Source: Pandoraea oxalativorans (GTDB lineage Bacteria; Pseudomonadota; Gammaproteobacteria; Burkholderiales; Burkholderiaceae). From it: a stretch of 64,000 bases of DNA. Each line of letters starts with the position of its first letter. The first letter of the stretch is position 1. This document shows, in pieces, positions 1 through 8,860 of this stretch. The notes beneath the pieces are model-generated. The model ran no database searches. It saw nothing but the letters and a program-made list of their open reading frames with translations, and was not told the DNA's origin. A program made the position numbers and the translations under genes. Location of the stretch: contig NZ_CP011253.3 in NCBI RefSeq assembly GCF_000972785.3, forward strand, positions 2,046,001 through 2,110,000, written 5' to 3'.

Positions 1-432
1 GCCGGCGACTGGCCGAGTCAGCTCTCGGGCGGTCAGCGTCAGCGCGTGGCGCTGGCGCGTGCGCTGGTGCACCAACCCGATCTGTTGCTGCTCGATGAGC
101 CGCTCGGCGCGCTCGACGCGCTCACCCGCATCGAAATGCATGCGCTGATCGAGCGCCTGTGGCGCGCGCACGGTTTCACGGCGCTGCTCGTCACGCACGA
201 CGTGCAGGAGGCGGTAGCGCTGGCCGATCGTGTCGTACTCATCGAACAGGGGCAACTGGGGCTCGATCAGACGGTGTCGCTGGCACGTCCACGAGCCCGC
301 GGAAGCGCCGAATTCGCGGGGCTCGAAGCACAGGTGCTGGCGCGCGTACTGCAAACCGAGGTCGCGCCGTCCTCGCATGCGCCGGTCCCCGAGCCGCTGT
401 GGCCGGCGGCGACCGTGCGGTGGGCGATCTAA
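1..432 (+). CDS. ssuB: ABC transporter ATPase, aliphatic sulfonate type (C-terminal part)
   Basis: The gene is cut by the left edge; the frame is open from base 1 and stops with TAA at 430-432. The visible part holds the ABC signature LSGGQRQR, Walker B LLLLDEP followed by the D-loop GALD, and the switch histidine in [10 protein letters not shown]. Walker A lies outside the window. This motif spacing and the short C-terminus fit the SsuB/TauB/NrtD branch, which energises import of sulfonates at the inner membrane. The permease and binding-protein genes would lie further left. The substrate is inferred from family resemblance only. Confidence 0.75.
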   Translation, partial: AGDWPSQLSGGQRQRVALARALVHQPDLLLLDEPLGALDALTRIEMHALIERLWRAHGFTALLVTHDVQEAVALADRVVLIEQGQLGLDQTVSLARPRARGSAEFAGLEAQVLARVLQTEVAPSSHAPVPEPLWPAATVRWAI

Positions 433-507
433 CCGCATTTCTACCCGCGTCCCGACGCGCTTATCTACGACTACTCGATCACATCTTTTCGAACACAGGA
501 GTTCATC

Positions 508-723
508 ATGGGTATCACCGCCATCAACGTGCGCAACCAGTTCAAGGGCCGTATTCGCGAGATCCTGCGCGGTCCAGTGCTCTCGGAAGTGGACGTCGAG
601 ACGCCGAGCGGCATCGTCACGTCGGTCATCACCACGCGCTCGATCGACGAACTGCGTCTGGATGTCGGCTCCGAGGTCGTGGCGCTGGTCAAGGCCACCG
701 AAGTGTCGCTCGCGAAGCTTTGA
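508..723 (+). CDS. Molbindin-like TOBE-domain protein
   Basis: This 71-aa protein consists of one TOBE/Mop domain: an N-terminal NQFKGRI strand, a central TPSG turn, and the G-S-E-V-x-A-L-V-K-A-T-E-V segment near the end that is typical of molybdate- or tungstate-binding molbindins. An AGGA ribosome site lies about 8 nt before the ATG. It follows the ssuB-type ATPase by 75 bp in the same direction and is probably cotranscribed. A role in oxyanion storage or sensing is family knowledge; the ligand cannot be told from sequence. Confidence 0.8.
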   Translation: MGITAINVRNQFKGRIREILRGPVLSEVDVETPSGIVTSVITTRSIDELRLDVGSEVVALVKATEVSLAKL

Positions 724-852
724 CGAGTTGTCCGTCCCGCTTTTCCTGAGGCGTCGGCCTGCATCGGGCGCGCGCGGGGGCGACGTCCCGATGCAGGTTT
801 CAGGAAATTCCGAGTCCCGTCTCGGACTGTGCCGCGAATGCACGCACTCGGC

Positions 853-861
853 TGATATAAT
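853..861 (+). promoter_or_regulatory. Extended -10 promoter of gltX
   Basis: TGATATAAT is a perfect TATAAT with the TGn extension; no good -35 is visible. Transcription would start near 868, leaving a leader of about 85 nt before gltX. Confidence 0.55.
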
Positions 862-953
862 GACGGCTTCCAAATGTTGGTGACCCGCCTGCGCGAATCC
901 CTCCGCTGCGGGCGTTTTTGTTTGTCGCCAACGCGATGCACCGAAGCCAAACC

Positions 954-2345
954 ATGACCACTGTCCGCACCCGCTTTGCGCCTAGCCCGACCGGTTTCAT
1001 CCATCTGGGCAACATCCGTTCCGCTCTCTATCCGTGGGCCTTCGCGCGTCACAACAACGGCGCGTTCGTGTTGCGCATCGAAGACACCGATCTCGAGCGC
1101 TCTTCGCAGCAGGCCGTGGACGTCATTCTGGAAGGCATGGAATGGCTCGGCCTCGATTACGACGAAGGTCCGTTCTATCAGATGCAGCGCATGGATCGCT
1201 ATCGCGAAGTGCTGGAGCAACTGAAGGCGGGCGGTCACGTCTATCCGTGCTACATGAGCATGGAGGAACTGGACGAACTGCGCGAGCAGCAACGCGTGCG
1301 TGGCGAGAAGCCGCGTTACGACGGTCGCTGGCGTCCGGAACCGGGCAAGCTGTTGCCCGAGCCGCCGGCCGGCGTGCAGCCGGTGCTGCGCTTCAAGAAC
1401 CCGCTGACGGGCAGCGTCGTGTGGGAAGACGCGGTCAAGGGGCGCATCGAAATCTCGAACGAAGAGCTCGACGATCTGGTGATCGCGCGTCCCGACGGCA
1501 CGCCGACGTATAACTTCTGCGTGGTGGTCGACGACATCGACATGGACATCACGCACGTGATTCGTGGCGACGACCACGTGAACAACACGCCGCGTCAGAT
1601 CAACATCTTCGAAGCGCTGGGCAAGCCGTGGCCCGTGTACGCGCATTTGCCCACGGTGCTCAACGACCAGGGCGAGAAGATGTCGAAGCGCAACGGCGCG
1701 ATGAGCGTCGTGCAGTACCGGGAAGAAGGCTATCTGCCGGAAGCCGTGGTGAACTATCTGGCGCGTCTGGGCTGGGCGCACGGCGACGCGGAAGTGTTCT
1801 CGCGCGAGCAGTTCGTGGCGTGGTTCGATCTGGAACATCTCGGCAAGTCGCCCGCACAGCACAACCCGGAAAAGCTTCAGTGGCTGAACAATCAGTATCT
1901 GAAGCAGGCGGACAACGATCGTCTGGCCGGGCTGACCGAGCCGTTCCTGCAAAAGGCGGGCGTCTCGATCGAGGGCGGTCCGTCGCTGGCCGGTGTCGTC
2001 GGTCTGTTCAAGGATCGCGCCAACACGATCAAGGACATCGCGGCCAGCGCCGAGATGTTCTACCGTGCACCGGCCCCGTCTGCGCAAGACATGACGCAGC
2101 ACATGACCGACGCCGCACGCGCTGCCGTGAAGGATCTGGCGGCTGCGCTGGCTGCGTTGCCCGAATGGAAGAAGGATGCCATTTCGCCGGCGTTCAAGGC
2201 CACGCTCGCGCAACACGGCATGAAGATGCCGCAACTCGCGATGCCGGTGCGTCTGCTCGTCGTAGGCACCACACACACGCCGGCCATCGACGCCGTGCTG
2301 GAACTGCTGGGCCGCGACGCAGTGCTGGCGCGTCTGTCTGCCTGA
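954..2345 (+). CDS. gltX: Glutamate--tRNA ligase
   Basis: GltX charges tRNA-Glu with glutamate in the cytoplasm. The 463-aa product has the class I signature near the N-terminus ([16 protein letters not shown], with HLGN as the HIGH motif) and EKMSKRNG as the KMSKS loop in the middle. Length is normal. The frame stays open 12 codons upstream, but the ATG at 954 gives the family's standard [12 protein letters not shown] start, so I chose it. It is a single gene with its own extended -10 promoter, and a bidirectional hairpin terminator follows at 2401. Confidence 0.97.
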   Translation: MTTVRTRFAPSPTGFIHLGNIRSALYPWAFARHNNGAFVLRIEDTDLERSSQQAVDVILEGMEWLGLDYDEGPFYQMQRMDRYREVLEQLKAGGHVYPCYMSMEELDELREQQRVRGEKPRYDGRWRPEPGKLLPEPPAGVQPVLRFKNPLTGSVVWEDAVKGRIEISNEELDDLVIARPDGTPTYNFCVVVDDIDMDITHVIRGDDHVNNTPRQINIFEALGKPWPVYAHLPTVLNDQGEKMSKRNGAMSVVQYREEGYLPEAVVNYLARLGWAHGDAEVFSREQFVAWFDLEHLGKSPAQHNPEKLQWLNNQYLKQADNDRLAGLTEPFLQKAGVSIEGGPSLAGVVGLFKDRANTIKDIAASAEMFYRAPAPSAQDMTQHMTDAARAAVKDLAAALAALPEWKKDAISPAFKATLAQHGMKMPQLAMPVRLLVVGTTHTPAIDAVLELLGRDAVLARLSA

Positions 2346-2400
2346 CCGGTTCGAGGTCATTGCGCGAGATTCATGCGCGGCTACGGCGGCGCTGGAAATA

Positions 2401-2437
2401 AAAAACCCCGGGATGCGTGAGCATCGCCGGGGTTTTT
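2401..2437. terminator. Bidirectional rho-independent terminator
   Basis: A-run, stem CCCCGG/CCGGGG around a short loop, then TTTTT. It separates the convergent gltX and suhB genes and can serve both. Confidence 0.85.
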
Positions 2438-2482
2438 ACTGGGGACGCCGCCAGTGCCGCGTCCCTGATGTCTCGCAGGGAT

Positions 2483-3346
2483 TTACGCCTGCGAGCTACC
2501 TTCCGCGGAGACGGAGAGCGTGCCCGTCTTGGCCGACGGGGCCGGGCGCTTCGTGAGCGAATAGCCTTCGAGCAGCTTGACCATCTGTGCGTAGATCTTC
2601 GGGTTGCCCGCGAGGATTTCGCCTTCGAACAGGAAGTCGGATTCGCCCGTGTAGTTGCCGACCAGACCACCGGCTTCGGTGATCAGCAGGCTACCGGCGG
2701 CCATATCCCAGGGGTTCAGACCTTGCTCGAAGAAACCGTCCATGCGGCCGGCGGCGACGTTGGCCAGATCCAGTGCGGCAGCGCCCGGGCGACGGATGCC
2801 AGCGCAATGCTCGGTCATCGTGCCGAACATCTTCAGGTAGTTTGCCACGCCTTGCAGATCGCGGAACGGGAAGCCCGTGCCGATCAGGCCGTCGGCCAGA
2901 CGATCTCGGCGCGAGACGCGAATACGCTTGCCGTCGAGGAATGCGCCGCGGCCGCGCGAGGCGGTAAACAGTTCGTTGCGGGTCGGATCGTAGATCACGG
3001 CTTGCGAGACGACGCCCTTGTGGGCGAGGGCAATCGACGTGCAGTAGTAGGGCAGGCCGTGGATGAAGTTGGTGGTGCCGTCGAGCGGATCGATGATCCA
3101 CTGGAATTCCGAGCCGGAGTTGCCGTGCTCTTCGCCCGATTCTTCGGCGAGGATGGCGTGGTCGGGATAGGCTTCGAGGAGGACGCCGATGATCGCTTGC
3201 TCTGCCGCTTTGTCCACTTCCGTTACGAAGTCGTTGTGCTGCTTCTTGCTGACCTTGACGGTATCGATGTCGAGGGAGGCTCGGCTGATGATGGTGCCGG
3301 CGCGGCGCGCGGCTTTCACCGCGATATTGAGCATGGGATGCTGCAT
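2483..3346 (-). CDS. suhB: Inositol-1-monophosphatase family protein
   Basis: A metal-dependent phosphatase of the inositol monophosphatase family, 287 aa. It shows the metal-binding motif LAEESGEE, the diagnostic [12 protein letters not shown], and the C-terminal [15 protein letters not shown]. In Escherichia coli SuhB also acts with the NusA/NusG antitermination complex on rRNA operons; that role is family knowledge. ATG at 3346 is preceded by an AGGA-like site. It is convergent with gltX and divergent from trmJ. Confidence 0.93.
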   Translation of the reverse strand: MQHPMLNIAVKAARRAGTIISRASLDIDTVKVSKKQHNDFVTEVDKAAEQAIIGVLLEAYPDHAILAEESGEEHGNSGSEFQWIIDPLDGTTNFIHGLPYYCTSIALAHKGVVSQAVIYDPTRNELFTASRGRGAFLDGKRIRVSRRDRLADGLIGTGFPFRDLQGVANYLKMFGTMTEHCAGIRRPGAAALDLANVAAGRMDGFFEQGLNPWDMAAGSLLITEAGGLVGNYTGESDFLFEGEILAGNPKIYAQMVKLLEGYSLTKRPAPSAKTGTLSVSAEGSSQA

Positions 3347-3782
3347 GACAGATTCCTGTTAAGGCCATCGCTCGCGAGACGCGCGACCCCCATTGGGCCG
3401 GTCGGCAAGCGTGGCAGACAAAGCGAACAAATTGAGCAAGAGCGATGCCCCGACAAGCGCCGCGCACGATGTGGCGGCTCGTTTGCAGGGGCGAAAACGC
3501 GTATTTTAGCAAAAATGCGGCGGGCGCGCTTCGGAACCTGTTTGTTCTGACCCTTTTTGCAGTTTTTGCGCCATGTCATGGTGGGTCGGCAGCGCTGTCG
3601 GCGGATGTTCGTCGGGCATTACGGCGGCATCACGGTGAGCATTACGGAGGCATCATGTCCGGCGTTGCCCTCCGTCGCGCCGAATAAGGCAAAATAGCGC
3701 CGTTGTGCGCTGTCGCAGGCTCCTGCGCTGCGCGTCGTTTCCGCTCCCGCTCCCGCTCCCGATCCCCGTCCATTGCCGTCTC
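3347..3782. other. suhB-trmJ divergent intergenic region
   Basis: 436 bp without a recognised gene; it must hold both divergent promoters. A 17-bp direct repeat with one mismatch occurs at 3616-3632 and 3639-3655 (GCATTACGGCGGCATCA and GCATTACGGAGGCATCA). A 10-codon ORF with a good GGAGG site runs 3655-3687 (MSGVALRRAE), possibly a leader peptide. A CT-rich stretch (3736-3775) sits just before trmJ. Confidence 0.5.
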
Positions 3783-4601
3783 ATGTCACAGTCTGCTGCG
3801 TCCGCTCCCCATTCCCCCTCGTCGTTGTTCGATCAGGTGCGTTTCGTGCTCAACGAGACGAGCCATCCCGGTAACGTCGGCTCGGCCGCGCGTGCGATCA
3901 AGACGATGGGTTTCGGCCGCTTGGTGCTTGCCGCGCCACGCGCCGGGGCGGACGTGCTGCGCGATCCGGAAGCCATCGCGCTTGCCAGCGGCGCCGACGA
4001 CGTGCTCGCCAACACGCTGATCGTGCCCGATCTCGTCGCGGCATTGCAGGGCGTGAGCTGGGCCGTGGCGCTCTCCGCGCGCTCACGCGAGTACGGACCG
4101 CCGAACGCCGAGCCGCGCGAGAGTGCGGCCATCGCCGTGCAACATGCGGGGCAGGGCGAAGCTGTGGCGTTCGTGTTCGGCAGCGAGCGTACCGGTTTGT
4201 CGAATGCGGATGTGGACCGCTGCAACGCGCTCGTGCACATTCCCGCGAACCCGGTGTATAGCTCGCTCAACCTTTCGCAGGCGGTGCAACTGATCGCCTG
4301 GGAAATGCGCATGGCGTGCCTGGCGCAGGCGCGCGGCGACGCGCCACAGGTCGTGACGGTGGCGACGCCGCTCGCCGATGCTGCGTCGCATGACGCACTG
4401 GCAACACGCGACGACGTCGAAGGCATGCTCACGCATCTGGAGCGTGCGCTCGTCGAACTCGATTTTCTCGACCCCGACAATCCCAAGAAGTTGATGACGC
4501 GATTGCGTCGTCTGTTCGCGAAGAGCCATCTGGAGCGCGAAGAGGTCAACATCCTGCGCGGCATCTCGAAGCACATTCTGGAGCGCAAGGTGCGCCGCTG
4601 A
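3783..4601 (+). CDS. trmJ: tRNA (cytidine/uridine-2'-O-)-methyltransferase TrmJ
   Basis: A SPOUT-class methyltransferase expected to 2'-O-methylate position 32 of tRNAs using SAM. The 272-aa product opens with VLNETSHPGNVGSAARA and has the trefoil-knot motifs FGSERTGLS and IPANPVYSSLNLSQAV that bind SAM. The frame extends 26 codons upstream from a non-ATG codon, but those codons are low-complexity (alternating L and P), so the ATG at 3783 is preferred. It is followed by cysE in the same direction, as often in Burkholderiaceae. Confidence 0.92.
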   Translation: MSQSAASAPHSPSSLFDQVRFVLNETSHPGNVGSAARAIKTMGFGRLVLAAPRAGADVLRDPEAIALASGADDVLANTLIVPDLVAALQGVSWAVALSARSREYGPPNAEPRESAAIAVQHAGQGEAVAFVFGSERTGLSNADVDRCNALVHIPANPVYSSLNLSQAVQLIAWEMRMACLAQARGDAPQVVTVATPLADAASHDALATRDDVEGMLTHLERALVELDFLDPDNPKKLMTRLRRLFAKSHLEREEVNILRGISKHILERKVRR

Positions 4602-4907
4602 TTGCTGCAATTCTCGCGAAAACGCCCTACAATCGTCAGTCATATACTTATACGCTTTTCGCGGATATGAATCGTTTGCGCCAGCGTTGCGCCGCCTCTC
4701 TGCCTTACCACGTCCACTGTTGTTAGCCCTGCGCTGACCTGCGGGATGCATTGCTTCGTCGGCGTGCGTCACCGCTTCGCCACTTCGCAATGCACCGCCG
4801 CCACGGCCGCCGCACTGCATTCCCGTACTCCCGGAATCACCCGCTAATACGCGACGATCCGTCCCCAAGACGGCCGGACGCCGCATGACAGGACAGAACT
4901 CAGGCTT
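4602..4907 (+). other. Intergenic region upstream of cysE
   Basis: 306 bp with no coding signal. TACAAT at 4628-4633 with a weak TTGCTG 19 bp upstream is a possible promoter, and CATATACTTATACG follows it. No riboswitch or terminator was recognised. Confidence 0.4.
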
Positions 4908-5726
4908 ATGTTCACTCGTCTTCGCGAAGATATCGCCGCCATCCGGCAAAAGGACCCCGCTGCCCGTAGCAACTGGGAAGTCTTCACTTGCTACCCCGGG
5001 CTGCATGCCGTGATGTTGCATCGGGTGGCGCATCGCTGCTGGACGGCGGGTTTCAAATGGAGCGGACGCTACATCTCGCAATACGCTCGCTTTCTGACCG
5101 GCATCGAGATTCATCCGGGGGCGACGCTTGGCCGGCGCGTCTTCATCGATCACGGCATGGGCGTGGTGATCGGGGAGACGGCGGTGATCGGCGACGACTG
5201 CACGATCTATCAGGGCGTGACGCTCGGCGGCACGTCGCTCACGCGCGGCGCAAAGCGTCACCCGACATTGGAGGCGGGGGTGATCGTCGGTGCGGGGGCG
5301 AAGGTGCTCGGTGGCTTTACGGTGGGCGAGGGCGCGAAGATCGGCTCTAACGCGGTGGTCGTCAAACCGGTCCCGGCGGGTGGCACGGCGGTGGGCAACC
5401 CGGCGCGCGTCGTGCGGCCCGGTGCACCGCGCGAAGGCGCAAAGGTTGGCGAGGGCGAGTGTCAGCCGGGTAAGGCGAATCAGCCGAATAAGGCGAATCA
5501 GCCCGAAACGCCGGAGTTCTCGGCCTACGGCATTACGCCCAACGCCGATGACCCGGTCTCGCTTGCGATTCACGGCCTGATCGAGAACGCCACGGAGCAG
5601 TCGCACAAGATCGATGTCATGGTGGCGGCGCTCAACCAACTCGGCGCGCATCTGGAAGCGCTCGGCGCGAGCAAGATCGACACGGCCGAGTTGCGCAAGT
5701 TAGGCAAGGAAATTCAGGACATGTGA
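4908..5726 (+). CDS. cysE: Serine O-acetyltransferase
   Basis: It acetylates L-serine with acetyl-CoA, the first step of cysteine synthesis. The 272-aa protein has a short helical N-terminus, then left-handed beta-helix hexapeptide repeats (about residues 65-165) with [19 protein letters not shown] carrying the catalytic His-Asp pair, and GNPARVV closing the helix. This is the short EpsC/CysE form. A variable linker with two KANQP repeats leads to a ~70-residue helical tail ending KLGKEIQDM, longer than in E. coli. The C-terminal region is where CysE is normally docked by cysteine synthase; whether this tail does so is unknown. Confidence 0.93.
   Translation: MFTRLREDIAAIRQKDPAARSNWEVFTCYPGLHAVMLHRVAHRCWTAGFKWSGRYISQYARFLTGIEIHPGATLGRRVFIDHGMGVVIGETAVIGDDCTIYQGVTLGGTSLTRGAKRHPTLEAGVIVGAGAKVLGGFTVGEGAKIGSNAVVVKPVPAGGTAVGNPARVVRPGAPREGAKVGEGECQPGKANQPNKANQPETPEFSAYGITPNADDPVSLAIHGLIENATEQSHKIDVMVAALNQLGAHLEALGASKIDTAELRKLGKEIQDM
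5471..5506 (+). repeat. 18-bp in-frame tandem repeat within cysE
   Basis: Two near-identical 18-bp units (TAAGGCGAATCAGCCGAA, then the same with one late change) encode NK/KANQP units in the linker before the CysE tail. The copy number could vary between strains without breaking the frame. Confidence 0.75.
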
Positions 5727-5760
5727 CGTGGTGGGGCGTTTCGTCGTCACCGATTCAAGC

Positions 5761-5792
5761 AAAAACGGCTCGTTTGGCAACGAGCCGTTTTT
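5761..5792. terminator. Bidirectional terminator between cysE and lpxH
   Basis: AAAAACGGCTCG, 8-nt loop, CGAGCCGTTTTT: a perfect 12-bp stem including the A/T tails, placed between convergent genes. Confidence 0.9.
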
Positions 5793-5804
5793 ACGTTGCA
5801 ACGC

Positions 5805-6650
5805 TTATGTCGCGGAGGGGGCAAGGTCGACGGCCCGCAAGCCGTGCGTGTCCCACTGCAGATAGCCGCCGCGTGGCGGGTCCACATCGAATTCCCAGTC
5901 GGGCAGGACCCAGCGTATGCGTCGCCCGTCGACGTGACGTGCCGGACGATGCGTGTGACCGTGCACCAGCGTGCGCTCGCCCGCGGCGTCGAGCAGCGTC
6001 GCGATGGCATGGGCGTTGGCGTCGGCGTAGGCCATGCGATGTGCGCCCTTGGCGGCGCTGCGTCGGCGGATGCGATCTGCAATCCTCATGCGCACGCGCA
6101 GCGGCAACGTCAGGAAAAAGGCTTTACCGAGCGGCGAGTGCGCGACGCGGCGAAAGCGCTGATAGCCCACATCGTCAGTGCATAACTGGTCGCCGTGGCT
6201 GAGCACGAGCGCCTGACCGAGAAACGAGAACACGCAGGGATCGTCGAGCATGACCGCGCCTACCGCCCGCGCGAAGCGCTTACCGAGCAGGAAGTCGCGA
6301 TTGCCGCGCATCACCGCGATGGGCACACCGCTGGCCGAGAGTTCCGCCATCGCAGCCGTCATGCGGCGCGCGAACACGCCGAGCGGTTCGCTGGCTGGCG
6401 TGGCGGGAGCAGGCGCATGTCCGCTGGTGCGGTCGGCGTCGAGCATATCGTCGCCTATCCAGTATTCGAACAGATCGCCGAGGATGAAAAGGATGGACGC
6501 TTCACGCGCGGGACCGCGGAGGAAGTCTTCGAAGACTTGCACCGTCCGCGGCAGGGCCGGCGAGAGGTGAAGATCGGAAATGAAAAGCGCGGGCCCGTCG
6601 CCCCGTGGTGTCACGGGGCATTGCGGGCACCGCGCAGTCGATACTGGCAT
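5805..6650 (-). CDS. lpxH: UDP-2,3-diacylglucosamine diphosphatase
   Basis: LpxH hydrolyses UDP-2,3-diacylglucosamine to lipid X in lipid A synthesis at the inner membrane face. The calcineurin-type phosphoesterase motifs are all visible: FISDLHLSP (DxH), LGDLFEYWIGDD (GDxxE/D), MRGNRDFLLG (GNRD), LSHGDQLC and VHGHTHRPA (GHTH). At 281 aa it is about 40 residues longer than the E. coli enzyme; the excess is an N-terminal Pro/Cys-containing stretch and an Ala/Pro insert around residues 77-88. It is the last gene of a leftward group with ppiB (27 bp gap). Confidence 0.93.
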   Translation of the reverse strand: MPVSTARCPQCPVTPRGDGPALFISDLHLSPALPRTVQVFEDFLRGPAREASILFILGDLFEYWIGDDMLDADRTSGHAPAPATPASEPLGVFARRMTAAMAELSASGVPIAVMRGNRDFLLGKRFARAVGAVMLDDPCVFSFLGQALVLSHGDQLCTDDVGYQRFRRVAHSPLGKAFFLTLPLRVRMRIADRIRRRSAAKGAHRMAYADANAHAIATLLDAAGERTLVHGHTHRPARHVDGRRIRWVLPDWEFDVDPPRGGYLQWDTHGLRAVDLAPSAT

Positions 6651-6677
6651 CGAGTGTCGCAGTTCGCGTGAGGGCGC

Positions 6678-7172
6678 TTACGCGACGATCACAGCCTTCT
6701 CGATCACGACGTCGTCGACCGGCACGTCCTGGTGGAAGCCCTTCGAGCCGGTCTTCACGCCCTTGATGGCGTCAACCACTTCCTGGCCTTCGACGACCTT
6801 GCCGAACACGGCGTAACCCCAGCCTTGCGGCGTGGGCGAGCTGTGGTTCAGGAAGTCGTTGTCGTTCACGTTGATGAAGAACTGGGCCGTGGCCGAGTGC
6901 GGATCGTTCGTGCGGGCCATGGCCAGCGTGTACTTGTCGTTCTTCAGGCCGTTGTTGGCTTCGTTTTCGATGGTTGCTTCGGTCGGCTTTTGCTTCATGC
7001 CAGCTTCGAAACCGCCACCCTGAATCATGAAGCCGTTGATGACGCGATGGAACACCGTGCCGTCATAGAAACCGTTCTTGACGTAGTTCAGGAAGTTCTC
7101 GACCGTCTTCGGTGCCTTGGCAGCGTCGAGTTCGATGCGAATGACGCCGTGATTGGTGTGCAGTTCAACCAT
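6678..7172 (-). CDS. ppiB: Cytoplasmic peptidyl-prolyl cis-trans isomerase B
   Basis: A cyclophilin of 164 aa without a signal peptide. It has the active-site segment [13 protein letters not shown] (catalytic Arg), the substrate-binding TAQFFINV and the core motif FGKVVEG. It catalyses proline isomerisation during folding in the cytoplasm. An AGAAGGAA ribosome site precedes the ATG. It lies 45 bp downstream of its exported paralogue ppiA and is probably cotranscribed, which suggests a tandem duplication with a signal peptide on one copy. Confidence 0.95.
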   Translation of the reverse strand: MVELHTNHGVIRIELDAAKAPKTVENFLNYVKNGFYDGTVFHRVINGFMIQGGGFEAGMKQKPTEATIENEANNGLKNDKYTLAMARTNDPHSATAQFFINVNDNDFLNHSSPTPQGWGYAVFGKVVEGQEVVDAIKGVKTGSKGFHQDVPVDDVVIEKAVIVA

Positions 7173-7217
7173 GATGCTTTCCTTCTAATGAAATGGTCCC
7201 GGCGGGCCGGAGGATTT

Positions 7218-7823
7218 TCAGCGTTTGACGACGCTGGCCGATTCGATCACGACCGTCGTGGCGGGCACGTCGGAATACATGCCCTTGCGGGTCGTGGCCA
7301 CACCCTTGATCTTCTCGACGGTGTCCATGCCGGACACCACCTTGCCGAATACCGTATAGCCGAAGCCATCCGGGTTGGGGTAATCCAGTGACGCATTATC
7401 CTTCACATTGATAAAGAATTGCGCGGTCGCGGAGTTCGGATCGGAGGTGCGCGCCATGGCGATGGTGCCGATGGTGTTCTTCAGGCCGTTCTTCGATTCG
7501 CTGGGAATCGCGGCGCGCGTGGGTTTCTGGTCCATGTTCGGGGTGAAACCGCCGCCCTGAATCATGAAGCCGTTGATCACGCGATGGAAGATCGTGCCGT
7601 TGTAGAAGCCATCGTTGACGTACTGAAGGAAGTTCTCGACCGTCTTCGGTGCAGCCTTCGGGTTGACTTCGACCACGAAATTGCCGAGCGACGTCTTGAA
7701 TTGCACCTGCGGCTGCGCGCTTTGTGCAAAGGCCGGCAGGCTCGTGCCGCTCAGGACTGCGGCCGCTGCCACGGTGGCAACGCCACCGAGCATGGCGCGA
7801 CGCAGGCGATTCGGAAAGGACAT
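7218..7823 (-). CDS. ppiA: Periplasmic peptidyl-prolyl cis-trans isomerase A
   Basis: A cyclophilin of 201 aa. The N-terminus (MSFPNRLRRAMLGG, a hydrophobic core, then PAFAQ) is a clear Sec signal peptide with cleavage after AFA near residue 33. The mature part carries [21 protein letters not shown] and FGKVVSG as in ppiB, so it is a secreted folding catalyst for the periplasm. AGGGAGA precedes the ATG. It sits between the TPR gene and ppiB in a leftward group. Confidence 0.94.
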   Translation of the reverse strand: MSFPNRLRRAMLGGVATVAAAAVLSGTSLPAFAQSAQPQVQFKTSLGNFVVEVNPKAAPKTVENFLQYVNDGFYNGTIFHRVINGFMIQGGGFTPNMDQKPTRAAIPSESKNGLKNTIGTIAMARTSDPNSATAQFFINVKDNASLDYPNPDGFGYTVFGKVVSGMDTVEKIKGVATTRKGMYSDVPATTVVIESASVVKR

Positions 7824-7887
7824 GCGTGTCTCCCTGTATCGATGAGAAGGGGGAAGGTGGAACGGAGTTCGAGTCGCTGCCCGGGGC

Positions 7888-8628
7888 TTAGTTGCCCGAC
7901 TTGCCGATGTTTTTCACGGCCGCGTCCTCGCCCGGCTTTTGCGGCGACGGCGTCTGACCGACAGGCGCGGCGCGTTGCGGGCTCAGCATATTGGACAGCA
8001 GCTTTTCGCGGTTCGACACGCGAGCGGTCGGCGCGAGCTTCAGAGATTTCTGATAAGTCTGCTGCGCGAGCTTGGCGTAGACGTCGCCCAGATTCGAATA
8101 CGCGGTCGCGAAGTTCGGGTTATTGCGAATCGCGCTCTCGAGTGCGGCACGGGCCTTGTCGTACTCGCCGGCCTGCGCGTAGAGCGCGGCCAGGTTGTTG
8201 AACGGCTCGGGCAGTTCCGGGAAGTCCTGCGTGAGCGCCGTGAAGGCGTCGATGGCTTCGGCATTACGGCCCATTTCCATCAGCACACGACCGCGCGTGA
8301 AGCGCACCTGCGCGTCGCGCGGGTACTGTTTCAGATGCTCGTCGATCTTAGTCAGGGCGTCGTTGAACTTGTCTGCTTCGACCAGCTTGTTGATGGCCGA
8401 TTCGCTCGCTTGTTGCGGCGTTTGCAGCGGCGCGGGCGGGGGCGGATCGGTAATGGCCTGCGCGCCTGCGGGCAGTGCGAACAGCGCGCTGGCCACGCCG
8501 AGCGTCGCGGCCGCAAGCGTGAGTGCGCGTGCGCTGCGCGTGACAGCGGCGAGCGGGCGCACATGAGAAAGAAGGCGCGAAGGAACGTGCGTCAGGGGAG
8601 ACAAAAGTGACCGGCTTCGTTGCGTCAT
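7888..8628 (-). CDS. Exported tetratricopeptide repeat protein
   Basis: A 246-aa protein with a long Arg-containing n-region, a hydrophobic stretch and an ALPAGAQA signal cleavage site, followed by four or five TPR-like helical pairs (for example GEYDKARAALESAIRNNP, then AYSNLGDVY). A Pro/Lys-rich tail follows. TPR domains mediate protein contacts; the partner is unknown. I chose the ATG at 8628 (MTQRSRS) over an upstream TTG at 8661 because neither has a clear ribosome site and ATG is stronger. It is the first gene of the leftward group with ppiA, ppiB and lpxH and divergent from cysS. Confidence 0.75.
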   Translation of the reverse strand: MTQRSRSLLSPLTHVPSRLLSHVRPLAAVTRSARALTLAAATLGVASALFALPAGAQAITDPPPPAPLQTPQQASESAINKLVEADKFNDALTKIDEHLKQYPRDAQVRFTRGRVLMEMGRNAEAIDAFTALTQDFPELPEPFNNLAALYAQAGEYDKARAALESAIRNNPNFATAYSNLGDVYAKLAQQTYQKSLKLAPTARVSNREKLLSNMLSPQRAAPVGQTPSPQKPGEDAAVKNIGKSGN

Positions 8629-8665
8629 AGTGGGTGCTTGGGATGCCTGAGAGGTGCGCAAGAGA

Positions 8666-8674
8666 TGCTATACT
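8666..8674 (+). promoter_or_regulatory. Extended -10 promoter candidate for cysS
   Basis: TGCTATACT fits an extended -10 (TGnTATAAT). It lies in the divergent region shared with the TPR gene. The leader before cysS would be about 180 nt. I see no clear T-box or hairpin in it. Confidence 0.45.
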
Positions 8675-8860
8675 CGGCCGCATTCTAACAAAACACCTGC
8701 GCCCGGCCCGCGCCATTTCTCGATGTGGCGGTGGAGGCGGTTCGCAGGTTCGTTTTTTCTACCGCACGGCGCGCAGCCCGCCTCGCGATATCGCTCTCGT
8801 TTCACACGGGGATATCGTCGCAGCGTCCAGCGCTGTTGCCGCCCGGTCAAGCGCATATCT

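Noticed and set aside
880..925. Attenuator-like hairpin in the gltX leader (CCCGC...GCGGG then TTTTT)
   Set aside because: The stem is only about 5 bp with a long loop and has no competing structure that I can see.
471..2360. Long open frame antisense to gltX (629 codons)
   Set aside because: Arg/His-rich shadow of gltX in GC-rich DNA; no domain, and gltX is certain.
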